NCBI GenBank assembly: GCA_037355855.1
Contig: CM074763.1
Coordinates: 3,410,001 to 3,474,000, forward strand
DNA: 64,000 nt
Source of the DNA: Pseudo-nitzschia pungens
Lineage: Eukaryota; Bacillariophyta; Bacillariophyceae; Bacillariales; Bacillariaceae
Direction: 5' to 3'
Shown: positions 44,313 through 54,360 of the stretch, one piece after another
How positions within the stretch are numbered: the stretch's first letter is position 1
Layout of the letters: each line of letters starts with the position of its first letter
The notes under the pieces: generated by a model
Seen by the model: only the letters and a program-made list of their open reading frames with translations
What the model was told of the DNA's origin: nothing
Database searches by the model: none
Position numbers and translations under genes: made by a program

Positions 44313-46241
44313 ATGACAAAATCAGATAGAACCTCCCCATTAATTGCCTCGCCAGAGAACAACACATCTAAAAAGAGATCGCTGCAAATATCAGAAGACA
44401 ATGGCAACCAATCGACCGACGAGCCCGAGCCAAAAAAAAAGAGGCCTCCAAAAGCAAGTGGAGCCACTGCTTACAATCTTGTTTTCGACGAGTTAGATAA
44501 GAACAAAGTATTGGATATGATGAACGCAAGAGGAGCCTATTTTTACGCACACAACGTCTACAACTCAACAGGGACTTGCGAAACACGTTACTTTCCTTAT
44601 GTTATTTCGTCAAACATGATGAAATATCTTTGCCCATGCGAACAAGTTTTCACGAATCTCAGGGCTGCATTCAGGCATACTGGTAATTGTGAAACAATTG
44701 AAAACGAGTCAGATCCATTTACAATTCCAGAATATTCGGTTAGAAAGAAGACTCTTCATTTGAAAATGAATTTGAATCATGCTTCTTTGCTTTGCATTTG
44801 TGGACACCGAGCATGTTACAATAAGATGACAACCCATCTCAAGCATTGTCCACATATGGAAGAATGTCAAAAAGAATATGACAAATCTCCAGAGAAGAAG
44901 CTTACAAGCTTTCAAAATAATGGAAAAAGTCACAATGTTGTGTTGGAAGAAGGATTCACAAACAGGTGGCAGCTGCAGTGCACAAATTTCGGCGAAACAA
45001 AATTTAAGTCATCTGTTCACAGTGGATTCTCTAAATTGGACTTGGGAAGCAATGAACAATGTGTCTTCTATGTTCCAAATCAAGAAAATACTGAGTTGTT
45101 TCAAAAACCGCTTCAATTTGTGGAAAATCTGCAATCCAAAATCATATGCAATTGGGAAAATCTCAAGACGTGGATAGAGAAAAAATCAGTTTCCGACAAT
45201 TCAAATGCAATGACAATTCAGAGCTATCGATATGAATTGAAAATGAGCTTCGACAAAAAACAAATGAAATCAGATAAAACATGGAAAGCTTTCACAAGAG
45301 AAACATCAATTACACCAGCAAAAATGAGCGAATTCTTGGACTTTGTTCAAAAAATTACAAAAGAGGTTGCACTGAATTCAAACGACGTGGAAAACTGGAA
45401 TTTTGCAACGCCAAGTTTAATCATTACTACTCAAGACACATGCCAAACAGTTCATCTTGACATTCTTGGTTCGAATCAAAAGCAATTCGGTATGATGTTA
45501 TTGCCAGGACAAGCTACCACTAAAGTTTACCTTCCTCAGAAAGAAATGGAAAATGAAGTTTGCTATGACAAAGCTATTGATTTGATTAGAGATGGGATGT
45601 TATCCTATCCAGAGATGTCATGGGCACAGCCCCCAGATGAATTCTTTTCGAGGCTAAAACAATTGGACTCAGGGAAAACATCATACAAACCTGAATATGG
45701 GCAGTTGTTCAGAATGATTCATGAAGTAAAGCAGAGACATTCGTACAACTTGAAAACAGGGAAGTTTGAAACCAATGAATTTGATTACAACACCATTCGC
45801 TTGCTGAATGCACCTACATTCTCTTTTCTAAAACTGAATGGAGGAATTTGTCATGCTGGGTCAGGAACAACAAATAACAGTCTCAGAATTCTTCTATTCT
45901 GGACGATTAATAAGAGGGATGAAATCGGCGAATATGATTCTGATACCCAAGAAACTGCTTTGTCAAGAGTTATTGATATTGCAAAAAATGTTTGGCATGA
46001 TCTCTGTCATGAAGATGACAAGATCTATATGCTTAGTTTGATTTATTTCATGTACACAGTGTCTGGTAAAGCATATCAAGAAACTGCAAGTGGCACATTT
46101 GCAAATATTCCGGGCGTCGAGAACACTATTCAAGAGTTCACACAAATAAACGATCTGTTGGGTGGAACCCCAAAATTTAAAAAGTTGATGGAATTAGCAA
46201 ACAATAAACAATTATTTCGTCTTCGACGAAGTGACGCATAA
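44313..46241 (+). CDS. Unknown protein with two Cys/His finger-like motifs
   Basis: 642 residues in a single exon ending in TAA. The N terminus is hydrophilic with a likely nuclear signal (EPKKKRPPKAS, about residues 38-50). Two similar Cys/His groups follow: LCPCEQVFTNLRAAFRHTGNC (about residues 110-130) and LCICGHRACYNKMTTHLKHC (about 165-185). Both have a CXC opening, then His and Cys about 13-19 residues later, which suggests a pair of zinc fingers and DNA or RNA binding. The remaining 450 residues have no motif I recognise. The gene sits between the protease gene and the small basic gene, all on the same strand. No homologue family can be named from sequence alone. Confidence 0.72.
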   Translation: MTKSDRTSPLIASPENNTSKKRSLQISEDNGNQSTDEPEPKKKRPPKASGATAYNLVFDELDKNKVLDMMNARGAYFYAHNVYNSTGTCETRYFPYVISSNMMKYLCPCEQVFTNLRAAFRHTGNCETIENESDPFTIPEYSVRKKTLHLKMNLNHASLLCICGHRACYNKMTTHLKHCPHMEECQKEYDKSPEKKLTSFQNNGKSHNVVLEEGFTNRWQLQCTNFGETKFKSSVHSGFSKLDLGSNEQCVFYVPNQENTELFQKPLQFVENLQSKIICNWENLKTWIEKKSVSDNSNAMTIQSYRYELKMSFDKKQMKSDKTWKAFTRETSITPAKMSEFLDFVQKITKEVALNSNDVENWNFATPSLIITTQDTCQTVHLDILGSNQKQFGMMLLPGQATTKVYLPQKEMENEVCYDKAIDLIRDGMLSYPEMSWAQPPDEFFSRLKQLDSGKTSYKPEYGQLFRMIHEVKQRHSYNLKTGKFETNEFDYNTIRLLNAPTFSFLKLNGGICHAGSGTTNNSLRILLFWTINKRDEIGEYDSDTQETALSRVIDIAKNVWHDLCHEDDKIYMLSLIYFMYTVSGKAYQETASGTFANIPGVENTIQEFTQINDLLGGTPKFKKLMELANNKQLFRLRRSDA

Positions 46242-46903
46242 GTAGTGACAATAATTATGAAAATGTTGACGTCAATTTGAAAAAGAAAAATTATATTGAT
46301 TGGTCGTGACAGTTCACCATAATAATCGAAACATAATAATGTAGATGTCCCACATATAATCATACTGTGACGACGACGTTTATAGCAATTTTCATTCTGG
46401 TCACAAAAGATACAAATGAGTGGTTCTCACAAAATTGTTCCTGGATGCTCCAACAGTAAGTAGAATTGGAAATGAGTGGTTCTGATACAACTACAAAGGT
46501 AATCATCGAACCTTGATATGACATCATCACATTTTATCCAATCAGTATTACGTGAAAAAAAAAAATAGAACGTGACATTCGAATTGTGAATTTGTAGCCA
46601 TGGGTTCATTTATCAACGAAGTTCCTGTGTTTGCACATCATTTTCCACATACGTAATTGAAACAAATTTGTGGTTGTAACATCGTGTACGACAATTGCGA
46701 ATAGGTTTTCTACGACAATTGAATGTAGTTTTTTACCGACCACTCGGAAATTATGTGATGTATAACGTAAAACAACGTGTGTGTTTACGGTGTTCAGGGA
46801 ATTAACGGTATTCAGTCAAGTCTCATTAATTACAATACTTGCCCGTTTTGAACAATAATTTTTTTGTTTCAAATTGTGTTCATTTTCATCTCCAAATTTA
46901 ACC
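46242..46903. other. Spacer before the small basic gene
   Basis: AT-rich with no gene. Degenerate or half copies of the shared motif are visible (TTGCCCGTTTTGAACAATAA near 46840 and AATTGTGTTCATTTTC near 46873), weaker than in the other spacers. ACGACAATTG occurs twice near 46688 and 46711. Confidence 0.5.
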
Positions 46904-47647
46904 ATGGCGCCAGTTAACTCCAAAAACAGTTCTCCTCAAGTCAAGGCTTCTCCAAGACGAGCGAAAGTTAAGAGAACCCCGGTGGTACGACCAGAAAGAA
47001 ACTCTAAAAACGTCATCGAAGTCTTTCAAGCAGGAGAGGATGAAAGGTTTCTGATTGGTGTAATGTTGCAATCCAATGGATATGGTGGATTTTCGAAGCC
47101 GATTTTGGACGCCATTACTGTTGGCGACGTTGCTAAGTATCCGAAGATTGGAGAAGAATTCTTTGATATCAAATGCAAATCCCCGCTTCTCCTTCGCAAG
47201 TCTCATGAGCAAGATGTCATCATCAAGAACAATCCAAACAGCAAGTATGGACGCATCGCTTTCGTCAGTAATCCCAACTCCGAGAAATATCCAGACATTG
47301 ACATGAACGTAAAGAAGGAGTTTCGTGATCTTCTTGTCGAAATTTACTGCAAGGAACAACAAAAAAATGCAGAAACCACGTTTGCCCCATTTCAGCCAAG
47401 CCATTGCCGTGAACCTGCAGGGATTGCTCCTTCTTCTGCCTTGGACAAGATTTTTTTGGATGAATCCGTGGATCACATCTTGACTAACTATCATATCCCA
47501 GAAGACGCTGAAACTCCCGAAGCGAAGTATCAAATCATCACCGAAACTAAACTAGACGACATCTACACTCGTCATTTGGACGGAAAGTTCAGCTTCTATG
47601 CCATTAAGTTCGTTGGATACCCTGAAGGACTCAATTACCAAGCTTAA
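46904..47647 (+). CDS. Small basic protein of unknown function
   Basis: 247 residues from ATG 46904, which has a strong start context (ACCATGG), to TAA. The first 35 residues are basic and Ser/Pro-rich (SPRRAKVKRTPVVRP), typical of a nuclear or nucleic-acid-binding tail. The rest is a compact mixed domain with no motif that I recognise (for example FLIGVMLQSNGYGGFSKPIL and FYAIKFVGYPEGLNY). The gene lies 701 bp before the Rep/helicase gene in the same orientation. It could be a DNA-binding or structural partner of the element, but this is not supported by any motif. Confidence 0.68.
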   Translation: MAPVNSKNSSPQVKASPRRAKVKRTPVVRPERNSKNVIEVFQAGEDERFLIGVMLQSNGYGGFSKPILDAITVGDVAKYPKIGEEFFDIKCKSPLLLRKSHEQDVIIKNNPNSKYGRIAFVSNPNSEKYPDIDMNVKKEFRDLLVEIYCKEQQKNAETTFAPFQPSHCREPAGIAPSSALDKIFLDESVDHILTNYHIPEDAETPEAKYQIITETKLDDIYTRHLDGKFSFYAIKFVGYPEGLNYQA

Positions 47648-47990
47648 ATAAGTTCAAATGCGACCGTTGATGACTTAAGGCAATGTTTTGTCTGATATTC
47701 AGACTGACTCAGTCGAATTTTCATGCAGAACAGCGATCTCTTACTTCAATCCAAAAATAATTGTCAGTAGAAAAGTGTCATAAAAATAAGAAAACGATTT
47801 AACGAAAAGAGAACCCGAATTAATATTGGTGAGTTCCTGCACTTAACAAGTTCAACCTTTTTTGCGATCACATACATGTTTTAATCAAGAGAAGAACTAC
47901 TTTTTTGTTTAATTAGCGTGATATACGATCACTTTGTTACGCAATTAATTGGAACTACGGTATTATGGGCACAACAGGGTTATTGTCAAC

Positions 47991-48115
47991 ATTGTTCAAT
48001 AATGAACAAGTTCGATATCAGTGAGGGTTGCGTGTTAATAAAATTGTGCAAAAATGAATAATTTCGATACCACTAAGAGTTGCGTGTTAATAAAATTGTG
48101 CAAAAATGAACAAGT
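47991..48115. promoter_or_regulatory. Motif cluster C upstream of the Rep/helicase gene
   Basis: Three copies at 47991 (ATTGTTCAATAATGAACAAG), 48042 (AATTGTGCAAAAATGAATAA) and 48094 (AATTGTGCAAAAATGAACAA), at a 52-bp spacing that also repeats GAGTTGCGTGTTAATAAA. They lie about 235-360 bp before the ATG at 48349. Confidence 0.7.
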
Positions 48116-48348
48116 TTGGTAACACTAAGAGTTGTCGTCCAAGTGAAATTGTTCAATTTAAATCGACTTCGTGTTTAACGAAAAGAAAGCCTCACAAGAC
48201 TACGGGCTATAATAAAAATTGTTCGGAGTCGAAACACTTTTGGAATTGTGTTCGTTCACAGAACATTGTATCGCGAAAAAAATTTTCTGATTTTCTTTTT
48301 TTTTCTGCAATTGTACCTTGAATTGAAGGACTTAGATCAGAAGCAAAC

Positions 48349-51300
48349 ATGATTGAAGTTGACAACATCATTGAAGCATACAAAAAAGCATTCAAGGCAA
48401 GAAATAGTCTACTTGCCTGTAACCAAGGGATTATTTCAGCAAAAGTGTGCTGTGTTTGTGATAGGTTTATACGACATGATGATGAAAAAAAATTTGAAAT
48501 TGATTGGCTCGTCCATCCATATGTGAGAAGACATTTTGACAAGACTATGATTGACTGGGACAACGCTCCTGTAAAATTTGTATCAGAGCGTGTTCGAAAG
48601 CACGTCCTCAGCCAATACAGACAAAAATGTGTCCCAAACATCAAAAGAATTAAGGAAGAAATATACAATATGGACAATTTCATTCTATCTCCACGAACAT
48701 ATGCTGTAAAAACTGGACCAACTGGATCATCTGTGAAATATTTTGGATGTTGCTCTGAGTGCTTTAATGGAATGAAAAAAATGCAGAAAAATGATGAACT
48801 CATGTCTCATCCTCCTACATATGCAATTGCTAATGGTCTGATGAAAGGGTATCCTCCAAAAGAACTACTAGAGCTGACAGAAACTGAACTAGCACTTATT
48901 TCAGACGTCAGACTAAACCACCATTTGTTCTGCTTTCATGGAGGACAGCATCAGATGATAAAAGGTTATCATATTCTCAGGAAAAATAACCTTACCTATA
49001 CAAGTGGAGTTTTCAACTACATGGAACAAATTGGAAAAAAGCAAATTCAAGTTGTGCTTTCTGGGCCATTTACACAACAACAGAAAATAAAAATTATGAA
49101 AAAGATGGATTTTAACATAACAAGAGCTAAGGCAGCTCTGAATTGGATGAAAAGAAATATCCGGTATCTCAAGGATGAAGACATCAATGACACAGCAATA
49201 ATCTCTCCCATTCTCTTTGACAAAAGCGACACAGTGCAATCAACTAATTCAAACATCGAACAACAATTTGAAATGATGGTTGTCTTTCCAGATGAACATG
49301 CTCCATCAAAACATAATGCAGGTTTTGATACTGATAAAGATCTAAGAGACCATTGCATTGAAGACCTCATTGATAATGATTCAACCATGATATGCAGATC
49401 GTCAAGCAATTCTCTGAAAGATTATGAGGGTCTTAATTTCATTAAAGCTTTCCCTTTGCAATTCCCTTATGGTATAGGGAATGTGAACATGAAGGGAGAA
49501 GATATGATGGGACCTCAATACTTGAGGTATTTATCAGAATTATCTTCAAATGAATTTCATGTCCCTACTTTTGTATCTGTCAACTGCAACATTCAGCAAA
49601 GGACAAAAATGGTGAAACATTCCTATCTCAGAACTACTCAGAATCAAAGATGCATTTTTGGAGACCTAGACCCATCCAAACTAAAAGAGGCAGCTGCAAA
49701 TTTTCTCCAAGGAGCCACACCAACAACAAATGAAGAAATATTTCTTTCAAAGATCAAAGGTATCACAAGATCTCTTGGAAACACTAGAGGAGCATCAGAA
49801 GCAGCTAGACAACGAATGTTTCAACTAATGGCAATCCATGGTATGCCATGCATTTTATTTACTATAACGCCTGATGATTCCATCAATTTCAGGATACAAG
49901 TAATGTCAAGTCACACAAATTTCCATCCAGGAAACGAGGTTCCAAATCTTTTCTCCCCAGATGAAGATCTTTTTCAATTTGCATTGGAGTCCAACATTCG
50001 ACGTACATCATTCCCTGGACTTTGTGCATTAGAATTTGAAAATGTAATCGATATTACCATTCAATATTTGTTGGGATGGAACAAAACAGGAAAAAACAAA
50101 GGAAATAACCCAAAAATGGGACTGTTTGGCGATCTTGATGCATATTCAATTGCAATTGAAGAGCAAGGTAGAGGAACATTGCATGCACACTTTGTTTTGT
50201 GGGTTAAGAAGTGGAATCAATTACTAGAAGACCTGTACATTCCAGAGAAAAAACAACAGGCTATCAACTCAATGAAAAGATATGCTGAGAACATTTTGAC
50301 CACAAAATTACACCAAGATTTTGATACCACGCGATGCAGAGGTGAAAATTGCAATGAACTGTTAAGTCAAACCATGGAGAAATGCTCAGACCAAGATTTA
50401 AGAAATTTGAGAAGAAAAAATGGTACAACCTCTTTAGGTGGGCTTGCAATCATCAAATGCAAAGAGTGTCAACAAACTTACTCCAGTGAAGACATTGCAA
50501 GATCAAATTGTTCATTACTAAACTCAATTCCATACACCAGAGACTCTGCAACCTTTTTCATGTATCACAAGTTCTCAAATGGGATAACAAAACGAGCAAA
50601 GTGTCAGATTGTTTTGGAAATGGCTTTGTATAACAAATTGTTATCACATGCCAGAAATCCGTTGTCAGCTTTACAAAGACCACCTGCTATTCATTCAAAT
50701 GATTTCAAAGACACCCTGAACATTGTTTCACTTCTCAGGAACATGCACAAGTCAACCCATGTCCCTTCATGTTTCAAAAAAGATAAAAAAGGAGATTGCA
50801 GATTTAAGCTGCCTATGCGACAGGCTTCTGAAAACAAAATACATTTTGATGACAAGGAGACAACTTGGTATGACTGCTTTGGGAAATACAAACAAAGAAA
50901 ATTATTTCAATGGGAATATCAACGAACTCATCAGGATTGTTTTGCAAACCCCAACAATCCATATATAAGTTCAATATTTCATTCAAACAATAACATTATT
51001 TGGGGTGTTGATGGGGCAGGTATTTTTTACTTAACATGCTATGCCTCAAAAAGTACACAAAAGGATGACAAAGAAAAAATCAATGGCGTCGCTCAAAAAG
51101 TCTTGGACCAAATTGCCAAAAAACAAGAAGAATTGAATGAAAATGAAACTACTCAAGCCAATAACCAACAAATTGAAGGCAATCTAAATGAAGATCAGCA
51201 AGAAGATGACATCCTTAGAGAGAAAAAAGGGTTGAGAACTTTTTTGAATACTCTGTTTAAAGTGACTCAAGACAACATAATGTCTGCTCCAATGGCTGCT

Positions 51301-54171
51301 TATCTCAGCAGACACTCTACAAGATTTGAGTTCTCTTCTGACAATTTCGCTACAATCTATCTCAGAAGCTTTCATACTCAGGGCATAAAAGAGGGAATTA
51401 TAAGACTCACTGAAGATGAGGAAAAATTGCCGACATACATGTCCCATGTAGCTGATTACATTTACAGACCTGACAAACTCAGTGAAATCTGTTTGTATGA
51501 CTATACCAAGTTTTATAAATCTGAACCAAGAAAAAGAAAACGCTTCTTGACCTTTATTGATGGACACCCTTCCAAAGAAAACATATTTTGTTACAAGAGA
51601 AAACATGAGGCGATTCCCACTGTTGCCTATTATAATTTCAAGTCAACTAAAAAATTTGGCAAAAATGATATAAGAACTTTTGTTCCCTGTTCGGAAGACC
51701 AATGCAACAGAGTAATTGAAAAGGAAATGGAAGACTATGCACAGTCAGCTGCAACTCTTTTCTGCCCATTCAGGGACTTATCAGACATCAAAATCAATAA
51801 CAAATTCCTCCCATTCTACCAACAATGGCTGCTCAATGGCTGCTTAAAACCAGACCATGTCAAAATACTTCAGAACATTCAAAACACACATAACAGTCTA
51901 CAGTGTGAAAGACAACTTGATATGCTTGAAAGGACAACCATTGGTCCCCATGCTGCTTTTTTGACTGAAGATTTTATGTCTGAGGAAACTCATGATGATG
52001 GAATTGGAAACATAGAGGAGTTGGATATTTTTGACGCTACATCCTTAGGTCTCAATCAATCTAATTCATTGAGAACAGAAACCAATACATTTTCAATGAA
52101 AACTTCTGTCATTGTCAAAGCTGGAGCAAACAATTGTGGAGACAAACTTATTGCAGCACCCATTGTTCCTCAAAATGTATCAGCTTTTCATACCTCACAA
52201 CATGTTCAAACCATTGAAACTACACCACAAGACAATCCTACTCATGCCCAGCGAAATTGGAATACCATTCACATTCGTGACATGATACAAGTCATGATTA
52301 AAAAGAGAGATGTTGTAACAGACAGTGAACTCACAGGTTCATCACCTACAGGAACCTGTGAAAACATAATGGAATTCGCTGAAAACATTTTTAAAGGTGA
52401 TATTCATCAAATGGCTGCATTTGCATATGTTGTTTCAGGATTTGTCTTGCGCATATGCAGGAGAGAACAAGCAAATGCAGATACAGATAGTCACACAAGA
52501 AACTTCAATGCTGGTATGGATGATATAAATTATGGCCAAGTAGCAAGACATCAGCGCACACTCTACAATGCTTTGCAAAGAGATTTAAACCAAATCAATC
52601 GACATAAGAAACAGACAATTTTATTATTGACTGGATCTGGAGGAACAGGAAAAAGCAGAGTCATAAAAGGGATATTAGCTTATTGTAAGGGTTTTTGTGA
52701 CAATTTGAACCTCAAATTTACAAGAAACACAATTGTGGTAACTGCTTTGACAGGTTGTGCAGCTGTTTCTATTCATGGATCAACCCTTCACAAAGCATGT
52801 CACATACCAGTCCACAACAACAATAGAAGTTATGACAAGTTACAACAATTTCAAGATGATTGGATTGACACAGAGATGATCATAATTGATGAAATTTCAT
52901 TTGCAAGTACAGAACTTATGACCAAACTAAACTTCTGTCTCAATGAATTAAAGGATGTCCCCAGAGCCGAATCCAAGTTTGGAGGACTTGACATCTTATT
53001 TGCCGGCGACTTCAACCAGTTACCTCCAATTGGAGGAAATAAAATATACAAAAATGTTCATTCTGAATATTTTGGCGAAGCTGTGGACACTATGATTGAA
53101 CTCAAAACAAATCATAGATTTGACAAAGATAAATCATTTGGAAACATGTTATCTAGATTCGCTGAAGGAAGCCAAACTCACCAGGATGAAACAATAATAA
53201 ACTCAAGGGTTGTGGAAGAAGACGAATTTTTACCAGAGAATACAGCATATGCAGTTGCAGAAAATAAAGATAGATGTGCAATAAATGATGCCATTTTTGC
53301 AAAACATCTTGCCAAGACACACTCAAAAGACCCATCTGTACCAATTCCAAACCATACAATTTGCATCCGAGCATCAAATGTTGAGTACAAATACAGCTCT
53401 GCCAAAAAAGAATACAAACCATTTCCAGACAAAGGTGATGTTTTCTTTGCTGCCTGTAGTGACGCTCATGTTACAGAGCAAAGTAGCAGTTCACATATCG
53501 ATCCTTTACTTAAACTCTATGTGGACTGTCCAGTGATGGTCACAGACAATATCAACGTCGAAGAATGCATAGCTAATGGAACCATGTCCAGATTCAAAGG
53601 TATCACACTTAAAGACAACAATTCAAATACAGAGGTGGTGGAGACTATAATTATTGATGGATACTATGTACGCTGCATCGAGGCAAAATATGTACAATCT
53701 GTTGAAATTATTAATACAGATGACGACAGATGTGACAATCCTCCTTCATACTCCTTGGAACTATCTGACAAACCTATCTACACTAAATGCAAATTTCCAT
53801 CTCTATTTGCAGAAAAAATCACACATAAAACACCAAGAAATGGACTTTTAGTCAAACTGCAACAATTTCGTCTCAACGTCTCTCACGCAAGAACAGTTCA
53901 CAAGCTGCAAGGTAGATCAATTGACCACCTAATTATATCAACGTGGAACTACACCATGGAGAATTGGATATATGTCGTCCTCTCTCGATGCAGAACATTA
54001 CAAGGATTATACTTATTGACCCCGTTGCAAATACACAGATGCAAGGAAATTTCAACTGAAATCAGAAAGTTCTATACATATTTCAGAACACATAAGAAAC
54101 CTCCTCAGTTCTTACTTGACAAGATTATGTCATTCATTTCAGATCCAACAAGGACTACTACAGTAAATTAA
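48349..54171 (+). CDS. Helitron-type Rep (HUH) / PIF1-like helicase
   Basis: 1,940 residues, one exon, ending in TAA. The N terminus has Cys pairs (KVCCVCDRF, GCCSEC) and a block matching the region upstream of Rep in Helitron proteins (PTYAIANGLMKGYPPKELLE). The HUH motif TLHAHFVLW lies near residue 611 and a two-tyrosine motif FYLTCYASK near 892, giving a Rep nuclease that nicks and rejoins single strands. A Cys-rich insertion (CRGENCNELL, IKCKECQQTY) lies between them. The C terminus is a superfamily 1B helicase: Walker A GSGGTGKS (about 1428), IIDEIS (about 1511), GDFNQLPP (about 1552), VHKLQGRS (about 1850) and VVLSRCR (about 1875). All key residues look intact, so the protein may be active. 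The spacing of the two Tyr (YLTCY) is the expected one-turn arrangement. Confidence 0.93.
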   Translation: MIEVDNIIEAYKKAFKARNSLLACNQGIISAKVCCVCDRFIRHDDEKKFEIDWLVHPYVRRHFDKTMIDWDNAPVKFVSERVRKHVLSQYRQKCVPNIKRIKEEIYNMDNFILSPRTYAVKTGPTGSSVKYFGCCSECFNGMKKMQKNDELMSHPPTYAIANGLMKGYPPKELLELTETELALISDVRLNHHLFCFHGGQHQMIKGYHILRKNNLTYTSGVFNYMEQIGKKQIQVVLSGPFTQQQKIKIMKKMDFNITRAKAALNWMKRNIRYLKDEDINDTAIISPILFDKSDTVQSTNSNIEQQFEMMVVFPDEHAPSKHNAGFDTDKDLRDHCIEDLIDNDSTMICRSSSNSLKDYEGLNFIKAFPLQFPYGIGNVNMKGEDMMGPQYLRYLSELSSNEFHVPTFVSVNCNIQQRTKMVKHSYLRTTQNQRCIFGDLDPSKLKEAAANFLQGATPTTNEEIFLSKIKGITRSLGNTRGASEAARQRMFQLMAIHGMPCILFTITPDDSINFRIQVMSSHTNFHPGNEVPNLFSPDEDLFQFALESNIRRTSFPGLCALEFENVIDITIQYLLGWNKTGKNKGNNPKMGLFGDLDAYSIAIEEQGRGTLHAHFVLWVKKWNQLLEDLYIPEKKQQAINSMKRYAENILTTKLHQDFDTTRCRGENCNELLSQTMEKCSDQDLRNLRRKNGTTSLGGLAIIKCKECQQTYSSEDIARSNCSLLNSIPYTRDSATFFMYHKFSNGITKRAKCQIVLEMALYNKLLSHARNPLSALQRPPAIHSNDFKDTLNIVSLLRNMHKSTHVPSCFKKDKKGDCRFKLPMRQASENKIHFDDKETTWYDCFGKYKQRKLFQWEYQRTHQDCFANPNNPYISSIFHSNNNIIWGVDGAGIFYLTCYASKSTQKDDKEKINGVAQKVLDQIAKKQEELNENETTQANNQQIEGNLNEDQQEDDILREKKGLRTFLNTLFKVTQDNIMSAPMAAYLSRHSTRFEFSSDNFATIYLRSFHTQGIKEGIIRLTEDEEKLPTYMSHVADYIYRPDKLSEICLYDYTKFYKSEPRKRKRFLTFIDGHPSKENIFCYKRKHEAIPTVAYYNFKSTKKFGKNDIRTFVPCSEDQCNRVIEKEMEDYAQSAATLFCPFRDLSDIKINNKFLPFYQQWLLNGCLKPDHVKILQNIQNTHNSLQCERQLDMLERTTIGPHAAFLTEDFMSEETHDDGIGNIEELDIFDATSLGLNQSNSLRTETNTFSMKTSVIVKAGANNCGDKLIAAPIVPQNVSAFHTSQHVQTIETTPQDNPTHAQRNWNTIHIRDMIQVMIKKRDVVTDSELTGSSPTGTCENIMEFAENIFKGDIHQMAAFAYVVSGFVLRICRREQANADTDSHTRNFNAGMDDINYGQVARHQRTLYNALQRDLNQINRHKKQTILLLTGSGGTGKSRVIKGILAYCKGFCDNLNLKFTRNTIVVTALTGCAAVSIHGSTLHKACHIPVHNNNRSYDKLQQFQDDWIDTEMIIIDEISFASTELMTKLNFCLNELKDVPRAESKFGGLDILFAGDFNQLPPIGGNKIYKNVHSEYFGEAVDTMIELKTNHRFDKDKSFGNMLSRFAEGSQTHQDETIINSRVVEEDEFLPENTAYAVAENKDRCAINDAIFAKHLAKTHSKDPSVPIPNHTICIRASNVEYKYSSAKKEYKPFPDKGDVFFAACSDAHVTEQSSSSHIDPLLKLYVDCPVMVTDNINVEECIANGTMSRFKGITLKDNNSNTEVVETIIIDGYYVRCIEAKYVQSVEIINTDDDRCDNPPSYSLELSDKPIYTKCKFPSLFAEKITHKTPRNGLLVKLQQFRLNVSHARTVHKLQGRSIDHLIISTWNYTMENWIYVVLSRCRTLQGLYLLTPLQIHRCKEISTEIRKFYTYFRTHKKPPQFLLDKIMSFISDPTRTTTVN

Positions 54172-54238
54172 TAGTACTTTCACATCAAAACCACTTCCCG
54201 AGTACTCGAGTACGAGTATTATTGTTCACCGAAACACT

Positions 54239-54360
54239 ACGAATACTAGAATTGTTCAAAACCGTACTTTTTTTTTTACTACATACAACATCGACCTAAT
54301 ACTAAAATTGTTCAAAACCGTACTTTTTTTTTTCCCCGACATACAACATCGACCTAATAC
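54239..54360. repeat. Two tandem copies of a unit of about 60 bp after the helicase gene
   Basis: AATTGTTCAAAACCGTAC followed by a T10-11 run and CATACAACATCGACCTAATA occurs twice, about 57-60 bp apart, 70 bp after the helicase stop. Each contains a half-site (AATTGTTCA) of the shared motif. It may be part of the 3' end of the element or a 3' untranslated region. Confidence 0.7.

Larger units (their letters stand above)
41047..54360 (+). mobile_element. Candidate large Helitron-like element with four genes
   Basis: Four plus-strand genes (41636, 44313, 46904, 48349) lie head to tail with AT-rich spacers of 0.66-0.78 kb. The last encodes a Helitron Rep/helicase. Clusters of the same short motif occur upstream of genes 1, 2 and 4, with degenerate copies upstream of gene 3. 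No cellular gene interrupts the block. The boundaries given are only the outermost motif copy and the repeat after the helicase stop. Real termini (a 5' TC and 3' CTRR with hairpin for classical Helitrons, or short internal inverted repeats for Helentrons) were not found by eye. That the four genes move together is inference. Confidence 0.6.
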
